A stretch of 23,522 nucleotides of DNA from Methanocella_A sp964548585. Lineage in GTDB: Archaea > Halobacteriota > Methanocellia > Methanocellales > Methanocellaceae. The notes under the pieces are model-generated. The model did no database searches and was not told the origin of the DNA. It was given only the letters and a program-made list of their open reading frames with translations. Every line of letters starts with the position of its first letter. Position 1 is the first letter of the stretch. A program made the position numbers and the translations under genes. Below are positions 21,485 to 23,522 of this stretch, piece after piece. The stretch is taken from contig CAZJRS010000056.1 of assembly GCA_964548585.1 (NCBI GenBank), positions 1-23,522 on the forward strand, given 5' to 3'.

Positions 21485-23182
21485 TTGGACAATCTTATCT
21501 GGATCGAGCTTCTAGCAGGCTTCATCATCTGGTGGACACTTGTCACTGTCCTCAACAAGGCAGGAATTCTAAAACGCTTCAACATATCAGCCCACGGGCC
21601 GCTCATTATCTGGAGAACCTACCGGGGACAAAAATTCCTCGACTGGGTGGCCGCTCCCAGGAGCTTCTGGAAGGCCCTGGTGACGATATGTCTACCGCTG
21701 GTGATGCTTTCCATGGTGCTGATGGTCCTGCTGGTCCTGCTAACCAGTATTCTCATGATCTTCAGTACGCCAGAGCCCAGCCAGGTAAATGCCCCCCAGA
21801 ACATCCTGGTCATACCGGGCATTAACGAGTTCGTACCGTTCGTCTGGGGCTGGCTGGCCCTGTTCGTCGGGATGGCCGTGCACGAGTTCGGCCACGCGAT
21901 CATGTCGAAGGCGGAGAAGATCAAGGTCAAGTCGCTGGGGCTGCTCCTGATCCCGGTGCCGATTGGCGCTTTCGCCGAGATTGACGAAGAAGAGATGTTC
22001 GGCACGAAATCGGGGGAGGGAACTGCGGAGATCCTCGGGCCCATGGATACGAAAGCGGCCGGAACGGGATTACGAAAGGCGTCCAGCCTGGCGCTTGTGC
22101 GCATCCTCGGCGCCGGAGTCATCGCCAACATCCTGATCGCAATCATCGCATTCGCACTGCTGTTCGGCCCGGTCCTGGGCGCCATCGCCGCGACCAACTC
22201 CGAGATGGTGGTCGTGAACGTCGCGCGGGACTCCCCGGCATATAACGCGGGGATACAGAAGAACATCATCATAAAATCAGTAGACGGCATCAACGTAACC
22301 ACCCCTGATCAATTTAACAGCTACCTGAAGACCAAACAGGGAAGCAATGTGACAATCGGGGGAATGAGTGGCGACAAGCCAGTCAGCTATACCGTGAATG
22401 TCGGGGACACCCGGGGCATATACATTCTGGGCGCCATCGCAGGACAGCCGGCGGGAAATGCGGGCTTCGGACCCAACTACCGGATCCTCTCGATCAACGG
22501 CACGGCAGTCAACTCATATGCAGATTACAGCACCTACATGAAAAATTCCACCCCCGGCCAGATGGTCACGGTCGGCCTGCTCGACGATAAGGGCAACCCG
22601 CTGGAAAAGACATTCGCCCTGGGAACGGGGCCTGAACCCAAGGGATACATGGGTTTCACAGGCTACGACCTGTCAGATAACTCCATCGGAATCATCGTGG
22701 GGACATTTAACGCACAAGACCACCTCACAATGCTCCGCAGCCTTCCGGCACCTACCGGAAATACCATAGGCGAAAAAATCCAGAGCGTCATCACCGGGTA
22801 CTTCCTCATCTGGATCCTCCCGATCTGGGAAGTCATGGGAGGCCTCCAGGGCTTCGGCGTATTCCAGAGTGACCTGGCAAGCCTGTACCACCCGGTGGGC
22901 TGGGCGGAACCACTAGGCGGCGGTATCTTATATATCGCGCTGGCGCTGTTCTGGATAGGCTGGCTGAACATCAACCTGGCCATCTTCAACTGCCTGCCCA
23001 TGCTCCCGCTGGACGGAGGGCACATCTTCCGGGAAGTCGCACGCACGGCACTCGGCTACTTCATAAAGGATACTGAGAAGGTAAACCACTACTCGAAAAC
23101 AATAGTAAACGTATTTTCGATAGTGTTGATATCATCGCTGGTGTTCATGATAGTAGCGCCCTACATCGTGCATGGCCTGTGA
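21485..23182 (+). CDS. Site-2-type intramembrane metalloprotease (M50) with PDZ domains
   Basis: 565 residues with several membrane helices. The zinc motif is VHEFGHAI (His133, Glu134, His137), and the second catalytic motif is NCLPMLPLDGG (502-512), with Asp510 as third ligand. Between them are two PDZ-like domains: one starting near NVARDSPAYNAGI and a second around FGPNYRILSINGTAVNS. Such enzymes cut single-pass membrane proteins within the bilayer, often releasing a regulator; PDZ domains gate access. Its substrate is not visible nearby. The start is TTG, supported by GGGGAG. It is divergent from cutA and followed by two hairpins. Confidence 0.93.
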   Translation: MDNLIWIELLAGFIIWWTLVTVLNKAGILKRFNISAHGPLIIWRTYRGQKFLDWVAAPRSFWKALVTICLPLVMLSMVLMVLLVLLTSILMIFSTPEPSQVNAPQNILVIPGINEFVPFVWGWLALFVGMAVHEFGHAIMSKAEKIKVKSLGLLLIPVPIGAFAEIDEEEMFGTKSGEGTAEILGPMDTKAAGTGLRKASSLALVRILGAGVIANILIAIIAFALLFGPVLGAIAATNSEMVVVNVARDSPAYNAGIQKNIIIKSVDGINVTTPDQFNSYLKTKQGSNVTIGGMSGDKPVSYTVNVGDTRGIYILGAIAGQPAGNAGFGPNYRILSINGTAVNSYADYSTYMKNSTPGQMVTVGLLDDKGNPLEKTFALGTGPEPKGYMGFTGYDLSDNSIGIIVGTFNAQDHLTMLRSLPAPTGNTIGEKIQSVITGYFLIWILPIWEVMGGLQGFGVFQSDLASLYHPVGWAEPLGGGILYIALALFWIGWLNINLAIFNCLPMLPLDGGHIFREVARTALGYFIKDTEKVNHYSKTIVNVFSIVLISSLVFMIVAPYIVHGL

Positions 23183-23232
23183 GCCCTGAGGGGCTCCAGG
23201 TGTGGCGGGCGGGAAGCCCGCTATCTTTTATA
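23181..23232 (+). terminator. Two hairpins after the M50 protease gene
   Basis: GAGCCC (23181-23186) pairs with GGGCTC (23191-23196) across a four-base loop, starting in the stop codon. GCGGGC (23205-23210) pairs with GCCCGC (23216-23221) across five bases and is followed by TATCTTTTATATTTT. The second is a good terminator candidate. Confidence 0.6.
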
Positions 23233-23522
23233 TTTTAAAAGAATCACTCGATAACAAGACATTCTGGTTTTTATACGCAAAGAGGCAAACTGTGATGATC
23301 TGGTGGGTCAAATATAAATGATGAAAATCTGGTTGTACCGGTTACATGTACTCGAATAGCTGGAACAGTATTTAACGCCAAGACGCCAAGATAAATCATA
23401 CGTTATAGATAAGTCGATTCTTGGCGTCTTGGCGTTTAAAAATATTCTTGGCGTTACTAAATTTAACTGATTTTCATACGAAAGAGACAACAATATTGCA
23501 GCTGGATAATAAGCCTTGTCTC
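23233..23522. repeat. Gene-free tail with octamer-based inverted repeat (island D)
   Basis: A 21-base left arm (23371-23391) and right arm (23419-23440) are inverted and identical but for one added T, with a 27-base spacer. Units are CGCCAAGA on the left and TCTTGGCG on the right. A third half-copy, TTCTTGGCGTT, follows at 23445-23455. Imperfect direct copies of a TTTT-ATACG-AAAGAG-CAA pattern lie outside it near 23266-23288 and 23469-23491. No gene is supported from 23183 to the end. Confidence 0.7.

Noticed and set aside
1..23522. tRNA or rRNA genes
   Set aside because: No T-loop (GGTTCGAATCC-like) or acceptor pairing and no rRNA-like conserved sequence was found on either strand by eye.

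Overview
The window looks like chromosomal DNA of a methanogenic archaeon, most likely of the Methanocella (Rice Cluster I) type. Supporting this are methanogenesis marker protein 8 beside a radical SAM gene, archaeal eS17 heading a lysine-biosynthesis operon, archaeal-type aspartate-semialdehyde dehydrogenase, a ThiI with the methanogen CxxC signature, archaeal TATA boxes placed for leaderless transcripts, and use of both GGTGA/GGAGG ribosome sites and TTG/GTG starts. The genus is inferred from protein resemblance only; no search was run. No rRNA, tRNA, CRISPR array, insertion sequence or transposase was seen.

Layout. 1-1535: an MFS efflux pump (+) whose N-terminus appears split by a -1 frame change at an A6T heptamer. 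1591-4942 (minus): a conserved archaeal hypothetical protein, an alpha/beta hydrolase, RNase Z and a small secreted protein, each apparently with its own promoter. 5129-6741 (minus): a Cys-rich small ORF, a 2[4Fe-4S] ferredoxin of 59 aa, and asd. 6776-9516 (plus): marker protein 8, a radical SAM protein and two small orphan proteins. 9527-10705 (minus): thiI. 10875-11426 (plus): a CcdC-like membrane protein. 11463-12824 (minus): two chagasin-type cysteine protease inhibitors, one of them a two-domain lipoprotein. 13025-15989 (minus): operon rps17e-dapA-dapA-dapB closed by a strong hairpin/T6 terminator. 16204-20083 (minus): a membrane-anchored beta-propeller protein, a threonyl-tRNA synthetase lacking the editing domain, and a 2-hydroxyacid dehydrogenase. 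20326-21350 (minus): cutA translationally coupled to a nucleotidyltransferase. 21485-23182 (plus): a two-PDZ site-2-type membrane metalloprotease.

Functional links. asd, dapA (two copies) and dapB provide the route from aspartyl phosphate to tetrahydrodipicolinate for lysine. asd and ferredoxin sit about 7 kb from dapAB on the same strand, which suggests a once-contiguous cluster was opened. thrS, thiI, rnz and rps17e are translation and tRNA functions.

Most interesting signals: (1) upstream of thrS, a 22-codon open frame with seven Thr codons, followed by a T5 run just before the thrS ribosome site, which resembles an attenuator; (2) three or more intergenic inverted repeats built from 8-nt units, with different octamer sequences but the same architecture; (3) the in-phase -1 slippery heptamer in the MFS gene; (4) both DapA copies replacing the usual first Thr of the GTTGE motif; (5) a ThrRS with Asp where a zinc-binding Cys is expected.
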